The notes beneath the pieces are model-generated. The model saw only the letters and a list, made by a program, of their open reading frames with translations, had not been told where the DNA came from and searched no databases. The position numbers were made by a program, and so were the translations under genes. This document shows positions 62,072 to 64,000 of a DNA stretch of 64,000 bases, piece by piece. The stretch is taken from NCBI RefSeq assembly GCF_012927275.1, contig NZ_JABBGG010000002.1:310001-374000 (forward strand), written 5' to 3'. Each line of letters starts with the position of its first letter. Within the stretch, counting starts at the first letter, position 1. This stretch comes from Massilia polaris (lineage in GTDB: Bacteria; Pseudomonadota; Gammaproteobacteria; Burkholderiales; Burkholderiaceae_D).

Positions 62072-62740
62072 TTACCAGGGAAGCGGCGTGCCATCGTAGT
62101 TCAGGAATCTGCCGTTGTCGGCAGCGGTAAGGCCGGCAAGCGTGGTGCGCATGCAGGTGACGCTTTGTTCGACGGACAGGTCGGCTTCGTCGCCGCCCAT
62201 GTCGGTCTTGACCCAGCCCGGGTGGAAGGCCACGCAGGTGGCGCCTTGCGGGCCGAAGTTCAGCGCGGTATCGGCAAGCACCGAGTTGAGCGCCGCTTTG
62301 CTGGCGCGGTACAGGGTGCCGATGGAGCTGTGGCGCAGGCCCATGGAGCCCATGCGCGACGAGATCACCGCCAGTTTGCCGTGTGTCGATGCGACCAGCG
62401 GGCCGATGATCGGCAGCAGGCGCATCGCGGCCAGCACGTTGGTGCGCATGACGGCGTCGAAATCGGCTTCGGTTGGGAAGCCGTCGTGGCGCGGGCCGTA
62501 CAGGCCGGCGCCCAGGAAAGCCACGTCGATGCGATCGTCGTCGAGCTTCCAGCCGATGGCGGCGATCGCATCGGCATTGGTGACGTCGAGCTGGTGCGGC
62601 TCGGCGCCCATCGCGGCGAGCGATGCGCAGTCTTCAGGCTTGCGGGCGGTGGCGATGACGCGCCAGCCGTCGGCCAGGTATTGGCGGGCCAGTTCGCGGC
62701 CGATGCCGCGCGAGGCGCCGATGATCAGTGCGGTGGGCAT
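62072..62740 (-). CDS. Short-chain dehydrogenase/reductase
   Basis: A 222-residue classical-type SDR. The Rossmann glycine motif is IGASRGIGRELA (residues 7-18), the NxGAG-type element reads LGAGLYGP, and the catalytic YxxxK occurs in YRASKAAL, preceded by the serine in ISSRMGSMG. The substrate is unknown. It ends 21 nt before the acyl-CoA dehydrogenase start and is probably co-transcribed with it. Confidence 0.87.
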   Translation of the reverse strand: MPTALIIGASRGIGRELARQYLADGWRVIATARKPEDCASLAAMGAEPHQLDVTNADAIAAIGWKLDDDRIDVAFLGAGLYGPRHDGFPTEADFDAVMRTNVLAAMRLLPIIGPLVASTHGKLAVISSRMGSMGLRHSSIGTLYRASKAALNSVLADTALNFGPQGATCVAFHPGWVKTDMGGDEADLSVEQSVTCMRTTLAGLTAADNGRFLNYDGTPLPW

Positions 62741-62787
62741 GGTTTGCGTTTCAGGTTCGATCGGCGATGGTGGTAAGGAAGCGGGTT

Positions 62788-62815
62788 ATGGGTTCCCGCG
62801 CAGGCGGGAACCCAT
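62788..62815. repeat. REP/dRS3-like hairpin repeat
   Basis: ATGGGTTCCCGC (62788-62799), loop GCAG, GCGGGAACCCAT (62804-62815): a perfect 12-bp stem. This wording (TTCCCGC...GCGGGAA) is typical of the dispersed palindromes found throughout proteobacterial genomes. It lies between the thiolase stop and the SDR start. Confidence 0.7.
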
Positions 62816-62839
62816 GCTGCGCTTGCGTTGAGCGACGGT

Positions 62840-64000
62840 TTACGCCATCTCGATCGCCATCGCGGTCGCTTCGCCGCCGCCGATGCACAGCGTGGCCACG
62901 CCGCGCTTGCCGCCGGTTTTCTTCAGCGCGCCAAGCAGCGTCACGATGATGCGTGCGCCCGATGCGCCGATCGGGTGGCCCAGTGCGCAGGCGCCGCCGT
63001 GGATGTTGACTTTGCTGTGCGGGATGTCGAGGTCATGCATCGCGGCCATCGGCACCGCTGCAAACGCTTCGTTGATCTCGAACAGGTCGACATCCTTGGT
63101 GGTCCAGCCGGTCTTCTTCATCAGCTTCTGCATCGCGCCGATCGGAGCGGTGGTGAACAGGTTCGGTTCCTGCGCGTGGCTCGCATGGCCGACGATTTTG
63201 GCGATCACGGTCAGGCCCAGCTCGCGTGCCTTCGATTCGCGCATCATCACCAGTGCGGCCGCGCCGTCGTTGATCGACGACGACGATGCGGCGGTGATGG
63301 TGCCGTCCTTCTTGAAAGCGGCGCGCAGCGTCGGGATCTTGTCCAGCTTGGCCTTGAGCGGGCCTTCATCCTTTTCGATGACGGTGTCGCCGGTGCGGCC
63401 GGTCACGGTAACCGGTGCGACTTCCCACTTGAAGTGGCCTTCGTTGGTGGCGTTCTGCGCGCGCCTGACCGATTCGATCGCGAACGCGTCCTGCGCCTCG
63501 CGCGTGAACGAGTAGGTGGTCACGCATTCTTCCGCGAAGGTGCCCATCGAGCGGCCTTCGCCGGTCTTCTCGTTGCGCGAGTAAGCGTCTTCGAGGCCGT
63601 CGTACATCATGTGGTCGAACATCATGCCGTGGCCGATGCGGTAGCCGCCGCGTGCTTTCGGGATCAGGTAAGGCGCGTTGGTCATCGACTCCATGCCGCC
63701 CGCGATGACGACGTCGGCGCTGCCGGCCATCAGCGTGTCGTGCGCGAAGATCGCCGACTGCATCGCCGAACCGCACATCTTCGACAGGGTCACGGCGCCG
63801 GTCGACATTGGCAGGCCGCCCTTGATTGCAGCCTGGCGCGCCGGCGCCTGGCCCTGGCCCGCCATCAGGCAGTTACCGAAGTAGACGTGTTCGACCAGCT
63901 TCGGATCGACGCCCGCACGCGCGACGGCCGCGGCGATCGCAACGGCGCCCAGGTCGCTGGCGGTCTTGGAGGAGAAATCGCCCTGGAAGGCGCCCATCGG
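62840..64000 (-). CDS. Thiolase (acetyl-CoA C-acetyltransferase type), N-terminus outside window
   Basis: At least 386 residues of a biosynthetic-type thiolase. The nucleophilic cysteine is in KMCGSAMQS, the histidine in GGACALGHPIGASGARI and the second cysteine in ATLCIGGGEATAM, with NEAFAAVP before them. The usual CGSGL is CGSAM here. The frame is open to the last base, and the residues before MGAFQG (normally VAAARTP) lie beyond the window, so the start is not visible. It probably completes the beta-oxidation-like set with the acyl-CoA dehydrogenase. Confidence 0.92.
   Translation of the reverse strand, partial: PMGAFQGDFSSKTASDLGAVAIAAAVARAGVDPKLVEHVYFGNCLMAGQGQAPARQAAIKGGLPMSTGAVTLSKMCGSAMQSAIFAHDTLMAGSADVVIAGGMESMTNAPYLIPKARGGYRIGHGMMFDHMMYDGLEDAYSRNEKTGEGRSMGTFAEECVTTYSFTREAQDAFAIESVRRAQNATNEGHFKWEVAPVTVTGRTGDTVIEKDEGPLKAKLDKIPTLRAAFKKDGTITAASSSSINDGAAALVMMRESKARELGLTVIAKIVGHASHAQEPNLFTTAPIGAMQKLMKKTGWTTKDVDLFEINEAFAAVPMAAMHDLDIPHSKVNIHGGACALGHPIGASGARIIVTLLGALKKTGGKRGVATLCIGGGEATAMAIEMA

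Noticed and set aside
62840-64000. Thiolase as a 3-ketoadipyl-CoA thiolase
   Set aside because: No aromatic-degradation genes nearby and the motifs fit an acetyl-CoA acetyltransferase equally or better; kept generic.
1-64000. CRISPR arrays, rRNA operons, complete insertion sequences or integrases
   Set aside because: I saw no regularly spaced repeats, no rRNA sequence and no transposase or integrase reading frame in either strand.

Overview
The window looks like a chromosomal segment of a high-GC betaproteobacterium of the order Burkholderiales, most likely an Oxalobacteraceae member of the Massilia/Duganella type. This is an inference from protein resemblance and gene order (ybeD-lipB-lipA; rsmI divergent from lpoA-yraN-diaA-dolP; leucine catabolism genes; a PEP-CTERM-like tail), not from a database search.

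Layout. 0-3 kb: the end of a low-complexity protein, then ybeD-lipB-lipA (lipoate synthesis). 3.0-4.0 kb: an AT-richer yefM-yoeB toxin-antitoxin pair with a recognisable operator. 4.1-7.1 kb: a Suv3-like RNA helicase, a hotdog thioesterase and a TlpA-like thioredoxin. 7.1-11 kb: the envelope cluster dolP-diaA-yraN-lpoA and divergent rsmI. 11.8 kb: tRNA-Pro(UGG), followed by a strong terminator and a broken PEP-CTERM tail. 12.2-22.9 kb: one long minus-strand run in which the biotin genes bioA-F-D-B sit inside a leucine/isovalerate degradation operon (mccB, enoyl-CoA hydratase, [bioAFDB], mccA, ghrA-like, HMG-CoA lyase). Biotin is the cofactor of the methylcrotonyl-CoA carboxylase encoded on both sides of it. 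A palindrome inside ychJ resembles the operators of liu regulons. 23.4-27.8 kb: an amino-acid permease, a composite GGGGTC-type repeat, dadA and a serine hydrolase.

28-37.4 kb: a peptidoglycan-recycling cluster: GntR regulator, murQ, AmpG-like transporter, nagX, a GHL10/DigH-like glycosidase, a BadF-type sugar kinase, an AmiD-like amidase, a LysR regulator and a VanX-type D-Ala-D-Ala dipeptidase. Three promoter regions in it share the same spaced sequence blocks. 37.4-40.9 kb is a decaying patch: a LysR gene without its DNA-binding domain, a frameshifted pirin and a GNAT remnant. 40.9-49 kb: an RND efflux operon with a divergent LysR, preceded by an alpha/beta-hydrolase homologue that lacks its nucleophile.

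49.2-50.8 kb is the most unusual part: a low-GC three-gene module read as MqsR-like toxin, MqsA antitoxin and SecB-like chaperone (a toxin-antitoxin-chaperone or TAC system). It lies between an intact yciH/SUI1 gene and a displaced, diverged copy of the yciH 3' end, which suggests insertion at that gene end. 51-60.4 kb: dacB, an SpmA-SpmB fusion, a peptide-binding protein, a TonB-dependent receptor, an LD-carboxypeptidase and a secreted YCII-like protein. 60.4-64 kb: a broken GNAT gene, an acyl-CoA dehydrogenase, an SDR and a thiolase cut by the window end.
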